64,000 nucleotides of DNA from Harmothoe impar (GCA_947462335.1 OX381705.1:620001-684000); one strand, 5' to 3'; shown: positions 12,690 to 26,000, counted from the first letter of the stretch. Notes: a model not told the origin generated them from the sequence alone. Numbers and translations are program-made.

Positions 12690-14628
12690 GCAGCTCAGTC
12701 CAGGAGGGTGAGCTGCTGCTGCTTAAAGCTGTAACTGGGGCTACAAGTCTACAGAGGACCAGGTAGCAGGGCGAGCTGCTTAAAGCTGTAACTGGGGCTA
12801 CAAGTCTACAGAGGACCAGGTAGGAGGGTGAGCTGCTGCTGCTTAAAGCTGTAACTGGGGCTACAAGTCTACAGAGGACCAGGTAGCAGGGTGAGCTGCT
12901 TAAAGCTGTAACTGGGGCTACAAGTCTACAGAGGACCAGGTAGCAGGGTGAGCTGCTTAAAGCTGTAACTGGGGCTACAAGTCTACAGAGGACCAGGTAG
13001 CAGGGCGAGCTGCTTAAAGCTGTAACTGGGGCTACACGTCTACAGAGGACCAGGTAGGGGGGTAAGCTACTGCTGCTTAAAGCTGTAACTGGGGCTACAA
13101 GTCTACAGAGGACCAGGTAGGAGGGCAAGCTGCTGCTGCTTAAAGCTGTAACTGGGGCTACAAGTCTACAGAGGACCAGGTAGGAGGGCGAGCTGCTTAA
13201 AGCTGTAACTGGGGCTACAAGTCTACAGAGGACCAGGTAGGAGGGCAAGCTGCTGCTGCTTAAAGCTGTAACTGGGGCTACAAGTCTACAGAGGACCAGG
13301 TAGGAGGGTGAGCTGCTTAAAGCTGTAACTGGGGCTACAAGTCTACAGAGGACCAGGTAGGAGGGTGAGCTGCTTAAAGCTGTAACTGGGGCTACACGTC
13401 TACAGAGGACCAGGTAGGAGGGCGAGCTGCTTAAAGCTGTAACTGGGGCTACAAGTCTACAGAGGACCAGGTAGCAGGGCGAGCTGCTGCTGCTTAAAGC
13501 TGTAACTGGGGCTACAAGGCTACAGAGGACCAGGTAGCAGGGTGAGCTGCTGCTGCTTAAAGCTGTAACTGGGGCTACACGTCTACAGAGGACCAGGTAG
13601 CAGGGTGAGCTGCTGCTGCTTAAAGCTGTAACTGGGGCTACAAGTCTACAGAGGACCAGGTAGCAGGGCGAGCTGCTGCTGCTTAAAGCTGTAACTGGGG
13701 CTACAAGTCTACAGAGGTCCAGGTAGGAGGGTGAGCTGCTGCTGCTTAAAGCTGTAACTGGGGCTACAAGTCTACAGAGGACCAGGTAGCAGGGTGAGCT
13801 GCTGCTGCTTAAAGCTGTAACTGGGGCTACACGTCTACAGAGGACCAGGTAGGAGGGCGAGCTGCTTAAAGCTGTAACTGGGGCTACAAGTCTACAGAGG
13901 ACCAGGTAGCAGGGTGAGCTGCTGCTGCTTAAAGCTGTAACTGGGGCTACACGTCTACAGAGGACCAGGTAGGAGGGCGAGCTGCTTAAAGCTGTAACTG
14001 GGGCTACAAGTCTACAGAGGACCAGGTAGGAGGGCGAGCTGCTGCTGCTTAAAGCTGTAACTGGGGCTACAAGTCTACAGAGGACCAGGTAGGAGGGTGA
14101 GCTGCTGCTGCTTAAAGCTGTAACTGGGGCTACAAGTCTACAGAGGACCAGGTAGCAGGGCGAGCTGCTTAAAGCTGTAACTGGGGCTACAAGTCTACAG
14201 AGGACCAGGTAGGAGGGCGAGCTGCTGCTGCTTAAAGCTGTAACTGGGGCTACAAGTCTACAGAGGACCAGGTAGCAGGGTGAGCTGCTTAAAGCTGTAA
14301 CTGGGGCTACAAGTCTACAGAGGACCAGGTAGGGGGGTGAGCTGCTTAAAGCTGTAACTGGGGCTACACGTCTACAGAGGACCAGGTAGCAGGGCGAGCT
14401 GCTTAAAGCTGTAACTGGGGCTACAAGTCTACAGAGGACCAGGTAGCAGGGTGAGCTGCTGCTGCTTAAAGCTGTAACTGGGGCTACAAGGCTACAGAGG
14501 ACCAGGTAGCAGGGCGAGCTGCTGCTGCTTAAAGCTGTAACTGGGGCTACACGTCTACAGAGGACCAGGTAGCAGGGGGAGCTGCTTAAAGCTGTAACTG
14601 GGGCTACACGTCTACAGAGGACCAGGCC
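12690..14628. repeat. Minisatellite of 57/63-bp units, about 33 copies
   Basis: The unit core is TTAAAGCTGTAACTGGGGCT followed by ACAAGTCTACAGAGGACCAGG. Length varies by an extra GCTGCT. All unit lengths are multiples of three, which leaves a 226-codon frame open on the minus strand; this is not considered a gene. Confidence 0.95.
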
Positions 14629-14639
14629 TTCTTATAATA

Positions 14640-15460
14640 AATGGCGAGTAGATTAAATGACCTCTACAGAGATGTGAATACCATATCGAGATAAGAATAT
14701 AACTTCTGATAGCCATAAAACAATCCACCATCCCGACCATAAAACTGATAGCTTCTAGTGAGATTGGGCAGCAAGATAGGATAGGGGGTTGGGGTGGACG
14801 GGCTGGCAGTGTTTTAATGTGGTCAACATACGACAGACTGCCTCACCTGATTAATGCCCTCCCCTCCACCACACAGCTCCCTGCTCCCTGCACCCCCCCC
14901 CCCCCCCCCCGCCACCTTCTCCATCAATTCCCCGTCATCGCGGGCTGCTTGAAGAGAGCGCTGATTTAACCACTAACGACGCTCTCCCCCCACATTTAAC
15001 CACTAACGGCACTCTCCCCCCACAATCTGCCCCTGTAGCCTGTTTGTTGCCACCAGACCTCATTCTGTTTGGTAAGCTAAGCCCCTTCCGTCCTCCAGTC
15101 GCCGCCAATACCAAATCGCCGCCGGTCCTCCCTTCATCCCGCCATGCCCATCCCCCACATCTAGGTAATGTCCCCTTGACGTGACGTTACAGCGCTGCGA
15201 GCGAGGCAATGCCGGCTTGCTGCTAACAGCCGGGGACGGTTTCTGAAGCTGAGCTGGAGATTTAATGTCTATATTTGACAATGTCTGAACCCCGTCGCTG
15301 CCTCCTGGTGCCTCCCAGTAGAGTACACATACAACTGATAGGGAATACTCTAGGGTACTGGGGGCTCTACGGGATGGTACAGTATGCACCCTGGGGATAA
15401 GGTGGGGTTACCTACAGACAACAGACCAAAGACAAACCCAACTGTCACAGGACAGCAACA
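14640..15460. other. Non-coding spacer
   Basis: A poly-C tract lies at 14893-14910, and ACTAACG(A/G)CGCTCTCCCCCCAC is duplicated near 14970 and 15003. A 109-codon minus-strand frame (15060-15389) has no recognisable features and is not supported. Confidence 0.35.
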
Positions 15461-15464
15461 TGTC

Positions 15465-15698
15465 GTGTAGCCTGGAACACTGCCCCATTTATTGTACCGC
15501 ATCACGTAGCCTGGAACACTGCCCCATTTATTGTACTGCATCAGGTAGCCTGGAACACTGCCCCATTTATTGTACTGCATCAGGTAGCCTGGAACACTGC
15601 CCCATTTAGTGTACTGCATCAGGTAGCCTGGAACACTGCCCCATTTAGTGTACTGCATCACGTAGCCTGGAACACTGCCCCATTTAGTGTACTGCTCA
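15465..15698. repeat. 39-bp tandem repeat, 6 copies
   Basis: The unit is GTAGCCTGGAACACTGCCCC followed by ATTTATTGTACTGCATCA(C/G). The 13-codon period leaves a minus-strand frame open. Confidence 0.92.
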
Positions 15699-15699
15699 T

Positions 15700-16365
15700 A
15701 ACCCAACAGTGCTGTAAAGTTGAATGTGCTCTGCCCTTTGTGATGCATCAATGCAGCCCATCATCACGTCTAACTTTCAGGACTTCATCCGTCATGACGA
15801 CAACGGGTAAAATGAATTAAAGCCCTTCTCTTCTAATGCCATAGTAACCCCCCCCCCCCCATCGGCCGTGTTCTATAAATGATGAGCATTTTAATGAAAT
15901 GACCCTCAGGCGGGGAGCATTTCCACATGTGAAAATTGAAGACCGCTTACGTTCCATTAAAGGCCTTATCTTTCTTGCCCCCCCCCCCAGCCCTCATTCT
16001 ACACACTTTTTGCCTCTGAGCAGCAGTTCCTCATCACCCATTACTGGTACTGTCTTTCTAGTATCTCTTGTTAAACTCTTCCTGTCTACCCAGTAAACTG
16101 CACCACCCTTTATTACATACAGATCTACTTCCATTTACTTCTCTCTGAGAGGGTCCTTTGTCAGTCACCATGGCTAACTCCCGGGAGCCATGAGCGTCCA
16201 GGCGGAGCAGGCTGTGACTGATATGGGCAGCACAACGCTAGCAACCAGCAGGACTCAGTGATGGCACCGTCACCAACCGCATTGATTTCCATATCAAGCG
16301 GCAAAGTGTGCCGATCCCACATCTCCATATATATCACCATATTAATAGCCACTGCTTTGAAGGTG
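15700..16365. other. Non-coding spacer
   Basis: Poly-C tracts lie near 15848 and 15979. No gene is recognised. Confidence 0.35.
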
Positions 16366-16369
16366 GTAC

Positions 16370-17258
16370 GGGGAGGGTTAGGCGGGAGTTAGCCTTGGAG
16401 GTCTCATACATACAAGTAGGGGAGGGGTAGGGGGAGTTAGCCTTGGAGGTCCCATACATACAAGTAGGGGAGGGTTAGGCGGGAGTTAGCCTTGGAGGTC
16501 TCATACATACAAGTAGGGGAGGGGTAGGGGGAGTTAGCCTTGGAGGTCCCATACATACAAGTAGGGGAGGGTTAGGCGGGAGTTAGCCTTGGAGGTCCCA
16601 TACATACAAGTAGGGGAGGGGTAGGGGGAGTTAGCCTTGGAGGTCCCATACATACAAGTAGGGGAGGGGTAGGGGGGAGTTAGCCTTGGAGGTCCCATAC
16701 ATACAAGTAGGAGAGGGGTAGGGGGAGTTAGCCTTGGAGGTCCCATACATACAAGTAGGGGAGGGGTAGGGGGAGTTAGCCTTGGAGGTCCCATACATAC
16801 AAGTAGGGGAGGGTTAGGGGGAGTTAGCCTTGGAGGTCCTATACATACAAGTAGGGTAGGGTTAGTCGGGAGTTAGCCTTGGAGGTCTCATACATACAAG
16901 TAGGGGAGGGTTAGGGGGGAGTTAGCCTTGGAGGTCCTACATACAAGTAGGGGAGGGGTAGGGGGGAGTTAGCCTTGGAGGTCCTATACATACAAGTAGG
17001 GTAGGGTTAGTCGGGAGTTAGCCTTGGAGGTCCTACATACAAGTAGGAGAGGGATAGGGGGGAGTTAGCCTTGGAGGTCCTACATACAAGTAGGGGAGGG
17101 GTAGGGGGGAGTTAGCCTTGGAGGTCCCATACATACAAGTAGGGATGGGTTAGGGGGGAGTTAGCCTTGGAGGTCCCATACATACAAGTAGGGGAGGGGT
17201 AGGGGGAGTTAGCCTTGGAGGTCTCATACATACAAGTAGGGGAGGGGTAGGGGGTAGT
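16370..17258. repeat. Minisatellite of about 48-49 bp, about 18 copies
   Basis: The core is GAGTTAGCCTTGGAGGTCCC followed by ATACATACAAGTAGGGGAGGG. Variation in the G runs changes unit length. Confidence 0.94.
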
Positions 17259-17527
17259 TAGGCCAAAAAAAAAAAAAATTGTGTTCAGGTATCCCTAGCG
17301 ACCCAATTTTTTTGGCCCTACCCAAAATATATATATTTTTTTTTTAAAGGCGTTTTTGTGTTTTTTTCTACTGAATTTTTTTCCCTGTAAAATTATACGA
17401 AAATGGGAGGAATTTTGTCTCGAAATCCTTAAAAAAAGTTGGTAAAAAAAGTAAATAATCGACCTACCTACCCTACTTTTTTTGGGCCATGTTACCTGAA
17501 CACAACTATTTTTTTTTTTTGGCCTTA
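17259..17527. mobile_element. MITE of the AAGGCC-A10 family
   Basis: The left end is TTAGGCC, an A-run, then TTGTGTTCAGGTATCCC. The right end is GTTACCTGAACACAACTA, a T-run, then GGCCTTA. It is inserted in the edge of the preceding minisatellite. It is closely similar to 46882-47123, sharing the interior word CCCAATTTTTTTGGCCCTAC. Confidence 0.85.
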
Positions 17528-17529
17528 TC

Positions 17530-18220
17530 CCTGAACGCCCATACATACAATCCTGCTGTGCCCACCGCCCCACCACGTCTCTGACCCCCCCCCCCCCACC
17601 CCCGCCCTGAGCTATTAGTATCCAATCACACGCCCTGCCGCTGCCTCATCCCCCCAGCACCGCCGCAGTCAGGGCAATGAGGAGATACGGTGCCCTGTGC
17701 GCTAGGGCTAACCCAGGCCCATCTCTTATGGCGCTTCTGTCGCAAATTACTGTCGTGGAAACTGCATGGGGAACGGGCCAATGCTGACTGAAGGTGACTT
17801 GTCAATGTCAGTCACCGACTCACGGACCACAACGCGCTGACTGAAGGTGACTTGTCAATGTCAGTCACCGACTCACGGCAATGCGGTCCACAACATACCA
17901 CAACACTGAACTCTCATGTCCTTTCTATCTGAGGGAATGCCTCTTAATATCCTTTTATCAACAATGTAATATTACATTCTAAATCTTATCACTTGTTTCA
18001 TGCAGTCAAGAACAGGCATTGATTTTTCATAGAACCCAGATGAAGCCGTCCCTACACTAGCATCATTCAATCATTATTGGTCATATACTTATCACACAAA
18101 GTTAAGTTGTATGTGTTTCCGTTGTGAATCAGTCCATGATAAATACTTGGTAGGGCAAGTCAGACTTCTTTCTTTCTTCTAAATACTGATCTAAAACAAA
18201 ACTTTACAAAAAGTTGAGAA
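17530..18220. other. Non-coding spacer with a short direct repeat
   Basis: GCTGACTGAAGGTGACTTGT and the following TCAATGTCAGTCACCGACTC occur twice in direct orientation, near 17782 and 17837. No gene is seen. Confidence 0.5.
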
Positions 18221-18223
18221 TTG

Positions 18224-18655
18224 TGTGTAAGCCTGTCCCATGTATAAGGCTGGGGGATGTCCCTTGGTGTTGTATAAGCCGGGCCCCGTGTATAAGCCCG
18301 GGGCCAGCAATGTCCATTCAATAAAAATCACATTTTAGTCCATAACTCCACTTCTACTTGGGGTATTCACATAATTCTTTCGGCTATGCAAACCTATTTA
18401 TCTTCTCTATGTATACGCCCATGTTAAAGACATTATAACCATTAAATTGGTCAGCAATTTTTTGTAAAATTTGAAATAAATGTGTCGGAATAGTAGATCT
18501 ATAATTCTGGGAATTATGAGGATGTACCACAGTAATTCTTCAGGTATAGAAATACAAGCCCATGTATAACCCCGCCCGTGTATAAGCCTGCCCCGTGTAT
18601 AAGCCTTGTCACTTAGTGGTTGTATACGCTTGGGCTTATACACGGGGAAATACGG
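18224..18655. mobile_element. CCGTATTTCCC-type repeat, right end preserved
   Basis: The interior carries several GTATAAGCC words, and the right end is GGCTTATACACGGGGAAATACGG followed by TA. The left end is eroded. This copy shows the unoccupied form of the site into which Polinton-1 inserted: it reads CACGGGGAAATACGG without interruption. Confidence 0.65.
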
Positions 18656-18737
18656 TATACAGGCTCATTTATGATTGATGATCACGATAATGGGATCCTG
18701 TAACGGCATTTATCTTTGTAAGCCTTGGGGAGCCTCG

Positions 18738-18836
18738 GGGGGGGGGGGGGGGGTGAAAAATGTCTGCGCACTCCACACGGAATCTCACCACCTTCCCTGT
18801 TGTTAAAAAATGAGCACTCTCTTCATTATTAAAGTG
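18738..18836. mobile_element. Fragment of a GGGAGTG Harbinger-like MITE
   Basis: A poly-G run precedes GTGAAAAATGTCTGCGC, and the segment ends with CCCTGTTGTTAAAAAATGAG then CACTCTC. This matches the right half of the copy at 48450-48735; the left half is lost. Confidence 0.55.
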
Positions 18837-19064
18837 TTGTATTGGAACCCTCTCATAGAGTTCATATAAACCATGAGGCGGAGACTTCCTCAGTGACACT
18901 TCCTCAGTTACACACGGTGCACCTACAAGGCCCTGCTGTTGTAACATTATACCGGGATCTAGGATAAATCAATACTATAATCTCTGTGTGCTGATATGTG
19001 CCATGTGTCCCACGTCAGCTGACTAGGTACCACCACACAGGTGCACAGGGAGGCAGTACTACTC

Positions 19065-19410
19065 TGTATTGGTGTGTGTCAGTCTATGACACCCGACCTG
19101 TACCTGTATTGGTGTGTGGCACCCAGTCTATGACACCCGACCTGTACCTGTACTGGTGTGTGGCACCCAGTCTATGACACCCGACCTGTACCTGTATTGG
19201 TGTGTGGCACCCAGTCTATGACACCCGACCTGTACCTGTATTGGTGTGTGGCACCCAGTCTATGACACCCGACCTGTACCTGTACTGGTGTGTGGCACCC
19301 AGTCTATGACACCCGACCTGTACCTGTACTGGTGTGTGGCACCCAGTCTATGACACCCGACCTGTACCTGTACTGGTGTGTGGCACCCAGTCTATGACAC
19401 CCGACCTGTA
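19065..19410. repeat. 44-bp tandem repeat, about 7 copies
   Basis: The unit is TGTGTGGCACCCAGTCTATG followed by ACACCCGACCTGTACCTGTACTGG. Copies differ mainly at TATT/TACT. Confidence 0.93.
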
Positions 19411-19419
19411 CCTACAACA

Positions 19420-20105
19420 CACTAACAGTGCCTCAGTGGGGTGCAGGAGTTAATTTATTAACAAAGTGGGCGAGGGGGGAGGGGATGTCATCTATGATCT
19501 CATTTTAATGCAAAGATTTAATCTCAACCGCCTCCCTCCCCTCTAATAACAAATTGCCTCTTCTCATATCAGACATATGACTTTAGTATTCAATAGTGAT
19601 GACAATTCAATTCTAACGAAGAATTCATATCAGTCATCGAGATAAGTACTCTTACAAACTCGACCTACCATAATCATGTAGTTCAATAAATTAACATCTT
19701 AAGTCATTTTATTTGTAACCTTAAAGGGGCTGGTTTCCTGTCCTTGCAAATTTTATAATTCAATTTCCTTTAAAGTTAATCATAATTGTTCCTTATTAAT
19801 ACAGTACAGTCTTGTTAAATACTGTTATGAACCTTGGTCTGCCATATTATAAATACAAAGTCTGGCCATGTGCCGCCTTGGTTATACAAGGGGACAAATT
19901 CAAGGATTTTACGGCAAAGCCGTAGTGGCTTTGGGTTTTTATAGGATCGTTATGAACTACAGGTGAGAAAACGAAGGGGCATAGATTTATGCTTTTTGGT
20001 GTGTCTAGGGTCCTAATGCAATTCATATGTGATGGTTTGCAGCAATACTGCATGGTCAGTTAACTTACATGCACTTAGCTAAATCTTTTTGATTTTTATT
20101 GGTTT
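19420..20105. other. Non-coding AT-rich spacer
   Basis: No gene or element is recognised. Confidence 0.35.
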
Positions 20106-20114
20106 TACTGCTGC

Positions 20115-20660
20115 TGGTATAGTTTTTGGAGGCCATCTTGGCAGCCATCTTGGAAATTTCCCGGATTGAAAATCTAAGCCTAAAAATGGATTCTACATCC
20201 TAGAAAACCCTATTATCCATGTATCACACAAGGAAATCAGACAATTTTGAGTTTTTGGTGGCCATCTTGGCAGCCATCTTGGAAATTTCCCGGATTGAAA
20301 ATCTAAGCCTGAAAATGCATTCTACATCCTAGAAAACCCTATTATCCATGTATCACACAAGGAAATCAGACAATCTTGAGTTTTTGGCGGCCATCTTGGC
20401 AGCCATCTTGGAAATTTCCCGGATTGAAAATCTGAGCATGAAAATGGATTCTGCATCCCAGAAAACCCTACTATTCATGTATCACACAAGGAAATCAGAC
20501 AATTTTGAGTTTTTGGTGGCTATCTTGGCAGCCATCTTGGAAATTTCCCGGACTGAAAATCTAAGCCTGAAAATGGATTCTACATCCTAGAAAACCCTAT
20601 TATCCATTTATCACACAAGGAAATCAGACAATCTTGAGTTTTCGACAGCCATCTTGGCAG
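20115..20660. repeat. 129-bp tandem array, about 4.3 copies
   Basis: CCATCTTGGAAATTTCCCGG recurs at 20145, 20274, 20403 and 20532, exactly 129 bp apart, and a partial fifth copy ends at about 20660. Short frames here are a repeat effect. Confidence 0.93.
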
Positions 20661-20925
20661 CCAGAGGGAGGGGCAGAGGGAGGAGGGGGCAGAGGGAGAA
20701 GGGAGGGCAGAGGGAGGAGGAGGGGGCAGAGGGGGAGTAGGTAACAGGAAGGAGGAAAATGGGGTAGAGGGGGGAGGAGGGGAAAGATGGGGTAGTAGGA
20801 GAGGGCAGAGGAAGGAGGAGAGGGCAGAGGGAGGAGAGGGCAGAGGGAGCAGGAGGAGGAGAGGGCACAGGGAGGAGGAGGAGGGGGCACAGGAAGGAGA
20901 AGGAGGGGGCATAAGGAGGACTTGT
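20661..20925 (+). repeat. Polypurine (GGA/GA-rich) tract, about 265 bp
   Basis: Almost pure purine on the plus strand (GAGGGAGGAGGGGGCAGAGG and variants), broken by GCAGAG words. It abuts the 129-bp array. Such mirror-like purine tracts can form triplex DNA; that is inference. Confidence 0.85.
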
Positions 20926-20929
20926 GTTG

Positions 20930-22000
20930 GCAACATATTATTTTAGGGTTGTTGCATGTGGTTTCTTGCATGTGTGTGTGGGGTGGGGAGGGGTAATCAT
21001 GTTGGACTTCACAGTTTGTCTTTGGGCGGGCTTGAGCGATTTCAAGAGCCACCCTGGACCACTCAACTTCTAGTACAGGTCCTGTATGTGCATAGTATGG
21101 GAATTGGCATTGACATTGACAGCTTGGCTTGACATAGGAGTCAATAGTTATTAGGCTGGTACCTATCCTTGCCATTGACAGCCACATTAGAGAACTCAAA
21201 ATATGGCTGTTCACAAGATGTCTAGGCCTTACCACAAGGTACACTGGTACTACATGCAGTAACTGAAAACCAGATCTAGGTTAAATTAGTCTTGCACACA
21301 CCTGCAAGGACACATAGGGATACCAGTCCTAGGCAATGTTTAAGGGCCAGCCAGGGCTTAATTTAACAATGAAGAAGGGGACCTATGCTAGTCTTTTCTT
21401 GCTACTTTTTCCAACTCTCTCTGTGTGGTGTCAATGGCTTTGGGGACAAGGTCCCAAAGCCAATAACGGAAGGTCAACACGTTAACTAGCTGGTCGTACA
21501 GTAGGTCTGGCACCGACTTCTACTTCTAGAACCTGGACCCAATTATTGGGCCAATACCCAGAGGTCCCAGTACCCCTGTCACATGTACAGCGACTAGCAA
21601 TTCTTATCATTTGAAACACTACACCGGACTGACCACCCCTGGTCTGTGAGTCACACGTACAGTAGGCCTGTGTACGGCGGCAGGCTAGGCATCATTGATT
21701 TTTAATGTCTATTTAAAAATTAAATTTAAAATGAGCAAATAGATCTAATACTAATAAGTTTTTAATACGTATCATTATCAATCGTGAACATGCCAATGGA
21801 TGAGTGCCCACATATGTACTATAATGTAGGACTTGGTTTAATGGCAAATGGCATCGTGTTTATTATTATGTGGTGTCTTGACATTGAATATTATACTGTG
21901 ACATAGGGCCTACCCGGCTACCGGGTACCGTACTGGTATAGCTTTCAGCCTTTCTTTGAATACAGAATACACATATTAATAATTATTTAGTATAGAGTAG
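20930..22000. other. Non-coding spacer
   Basis: No gene, exon or element is recognised on either strand. Confidence 0.35.
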
Positions 22001-22002
22001 TG

Positions 22003-23050
22003 GGGGGTATTTTCGGCCAGTTAAGCTTTAATCTGCTACCACACTATGGAAATATTTATCTAAAGCAATCTAAATGATTTGTGAAGTGAGTTAGGGTATT
22101 GGCAACCTATTTTGAGAGGTGGCACCAAAATATTGATTTTACTGCCATGGTGACAAGCAACTGCTGTTTTGGTAGGTTTGGGGGGGTATTTTCGGCCAGG
22201 GGAAGGTATTTTCGGCCGGGTGGATGATATTTTATTGTCAATCAAAAGTGTAGTCAGATGCAAAATAGGTACATTTATCTAATTTGTCTCCCAAAATGAG
22301 ATATTTATTTTGACCTCACTTATGGGAAAAAATTGTGAATAGGCTTGAACTCAGACATTTAGGGTCTGTCTTACATACGGATGTTTGTGGTAGATATATA
22401 TGTGTTAGCCCAGCCGAAAATGTAGATCTAGGTCTCAAGATCTATTCAAAATGAATATACCAAATAGGAAACTATATATATTCTATACAAACTGCTTTAT
22501 AAATAGATATGAGGTTAAATGTGCATATTGAATGTGTTTGTAGCTGAAAAAAACTATTACCAATTTTAAAAAGTGTTCTGGGTGCTTTTTACAGCATAAA
22601 TAATGCCTGGTGGCCGAAAATACCCCCCAGTTGAATAAGGGCACCTATTTCCGGCCACCCCCCTTAACTAGGGATGGATTAGACAAATATAGAAAATTTC
22701 AGCTAAAATATACAATAGAGCTATAATATACTGAGCACAGCCTGACTTTTAATGGAATTTCACAATATGGTTACCCCTAAGCAACTGGTGGTTTTATATT
22801 GATGACTTAACAGACATGTTAAGGCTCCACAGCATTCTCAAGTCATGGCCAACAAATCTAGTGGTCTCTATATAAATGAGGAAATTTATGCTTGATTCGG
22901 ATAACCTGGGTCCCCTTTCATTTTCAGGAAACAAAAACAATGCTTTCAGCTCTCTTCTGAAATAATTACATAATGTTTCTTCCAAAATGTAATGGGGTAG
23001 GACAAAAATGAAGCCAAAGTGGCCGAAAATACCCCCCGGCCGAAAATACC
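22003..23050. mobile_element. Repeat with GGTATTTTCGGCC termini and internal copies
   Basis: GGGGGGTATTTTCGGCC occurs in one orientation near 22003 and 22183, with a further GGTATTTTCGGCC near 22205. Inverted copies (GGCCGAAAATACCCCCC) lie near 22612 and 23022, with one more at 23038. The arrangement is that of one MITE-like element with repeated termini, or two overlapping ones. The LINE that follows starts exactly at the last GGCCGAAAATACC. Confidence 0.6.
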
Positions 23051-26000
23051 AGTCAGTACTCACTAACTGATAAGAAGTTAGACTCAAATGGGAAGAAACT
23101 AATCGAACTCTGTATTAGTGCAGGCTTTCTTATTGCTAATGGCAGATTTGGGAAAAAGTCTGCTGAGTTTACTTGTAAAGGGACTAGCATTATAGATTAT
23201 GCCATTGCATCTGCATCACTGTTTCCCTTAATTAATAGTTTTCATGTTGACACCTTTGATCCCTGCCTATCGGACGTTCATTCACCTATCATACTGGAAT
23301 TGTCAACCGTGGCTCCATCTAATAAGGTTTTCGATCAACAGAGTGATCCCGAACTCTGTGACATGCAGGTACCACCCACCAGAGTTTATTGGGAGAACAG
23401 TAAGACATCCAAATTTAAAGAGGCCCTTAACTCATGTGATAGGCAAAGGATTAGAACACTAATTGACAACACTCGGGACCGTGGTACCTGCGTAGCACAG
23501 AAGGACATAGATCATATATCTAATTTGTTTTCAGAGGTATATACAGAATGTGGTAAACATGCTGGTGTTATTAAGCCTGTACATCACAATGTCAAGGATG
23601 ACACTAATAATTTCAGAAAACGTATGTCCCCGAGAAAACCCTGGTTTAGCGAAAGGTGTGAACATGCAAGGAAAGAGGTATTTAGTGCTAAGAACAGATT
23701 CGTGAGAAGTCAGAGCGAGTCAGACAAATTGCTTTTGAAAATATCCAGTAAGGCATATAAGGCAACTTTAAAATTAGCGATGTTGGACTATAACAAGAAA
23801 CTAAATGAGAATTTACGTAACTTAAAAAGTACAAATCCTAAAGACTACTGGAAAATCTTAAACAATGCACATGGGACCAAAAGTAAAACCGGCCAGGTTT
23901 CCCTGGACGCCTTCAGGTCCCATTTTGAAACTCTAAATACTGCTCTGGACACATCGCCTGAGCACGTAGGCACTGACCAAGGGAATCTATGCTCTGACCA
24001 GGGGACTCCATCACATGATACCAGCAACCTGCCTTTTGACCAACCAATAACAGTCACTGAAATTGAGGAAGTGGTTAAAAAGCTGAAAAATGGCAAGGCT
24101 GCAGGAAACGACTCCATTATCAATGAGTTCATAAAAAACAGTCCTCCTGATCTGTTAGCCATCATCAGTGCATTTTTTAACCTTGTTCTAGATACAGGTA
24201 TTGTCCCAGAAAGCTGGTCGGTTGGTGTTATAGTACCAATATATAAAAATAAAGGTGATATTAACAGTCCAGACAATTATAGAGGTATAACCCTACTTAG
24301 CTGTATGGGGAAATTGTTTACAAGGATATTAAACATACGCCTAGGTACTTATTTAGAATATAACAATCTACTAGGAGAAGAACAAGCGGGATTTAGAGAA
24401 GGTTATTCCACACTCGATCATGTTTTTAACCTACATTGTATTATTGAACTATTCCTCTCGCAGAAAAAGAGACTATACTGTGCCTTTGTAGACTATAAAA
24501 AGGCATTTGACACTGTGGATAGGTCCTCTCTGTGGGTAAAAATGCTAAAATCTAATGTCAATGGTAAGGTGCTGAACGTTATAAAAAGTATGTATCGGGC
24601 AGCAAAGTCTTGTATACGGGTTGACAGTTGCCTATCAGATTATTTTAGTTGCAACGTAGGGGTGAGGCAAGGGGAGAACCTCTCGCCACTGCTTTTTGCC
24701 ATATACTTGAACGACCTAGAAAGTTATTTTGAAAACCATTGTAAAGGTGTTACCTCCCTGGGCACTGACCCTGAATCTCAGGTACTCCTAAAGTTGTATA
24801 TCTTACTGTATGCCGATGATACAATCTTACTTAGCGAGTCTACTGAAGACTTACAGAGCATGCTACATGTTTTGGAGCAGTACTGTCATGACTGGAAACT
24901 TACTGTGAATACCTCGAAAACAAAGGTAGTAATATTCTCACGTGGCAAGGTAAAGAAGCTACCAGAGTTACTGTACCAGAGCGAACCACTGGAAGTGCAA
25001 TACAGTTATACATATCTGGGAATAGAGTTCAATTATAACGGTAAGTTTACCCAAGCCATAAAAAAACAGGTCACACAAGCTAAAAGAGCCCTTTTTAGTT
25101 TATTATCAAAGGCACGGAAACTGCAGCTCCCAGTTGATATCCAATGCCACCTTTTTGATGCATGTATTGTACCAATATTACTATACGGCTGTGAGGTATG
25201 GGGTTTTTCAGACCTACGCGAAATTGAAAGAGTCCAGAGCTATTTCTGTAAATTTGTCCTAAAGCTGAGCGCACGCACAGCAAATTGTATGGCACTGGGA
25301 GAACTGGGACGACTTAAGCTAAGCTGTATTGTCAAACAAAGGATAGTCAGTTTCTGGCATAGAATTGTTTCTGGTAAAACAAACAAGATTTCCCACATCA
25401 TTTATAAAATTGTGCAGGATAGGCAAATGATTGATGGCTTTCAGTCGCCGTGGCTTGCACATGTACAGGATAGTCTAAACCAAAGTGGGCTTGGCAATCT
25501 TTTTGGTGATGAGGCCATAAATACATCACACAGCTTCATAAAAGCGACAGTGAAAAGAAGGCTCACTGACATAGAACACCAGGATTGGCACAGTACTGTT
25601 ATGGACTCTGGCCACTGTTATAACTACAGGATATTTAAAAATGAGCTAAAACTTGACACATATCTAGTCATTCTTAATGCCAAAAATAGAACATGCCTGA
25701 GTAGATTCAGGTGTGGGAACCACAGTCTCCCAATCGTTACGGGAAGGTATAGCAGAGTTGAGCATTCGGAGAGAAAGTGCCCTTTATGTAAGAGTGGTGA
25801 CATAGGAGATGAATTTCATTACATCTTTCACTGCAGCGCCTTCGATCATGACCGATCGATTCTCCTAGCCAACAATATACCATCCCGCCCAAGCACTGTA
25901 ACCATGGCTAATCTCTTCAATAACAAAGACCCAATTGTCCTAATTAACCTATCAAAATTTTGTGCTACAATTATGGAAAAATTTAAACCCACAAAAAGGA

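Noticed and set aside
12568..13248. 226-codon minus-strand frame in the 57/63-bp minisatellite
   Set aside because: Pure repeat translation running into a MITE; unit lengths divisible by three explain the openness.
15060..15389. 109-codon minus-strand frame
   Set aside because: No domain and unsupported by splice or promoter signals.
20580..21244. Pro/Ser/Leu-rich minus-strand frames of 85-206 codons
   Set aside because: They translate the polypurine tract and the 129-bp array; no domain or promoter.
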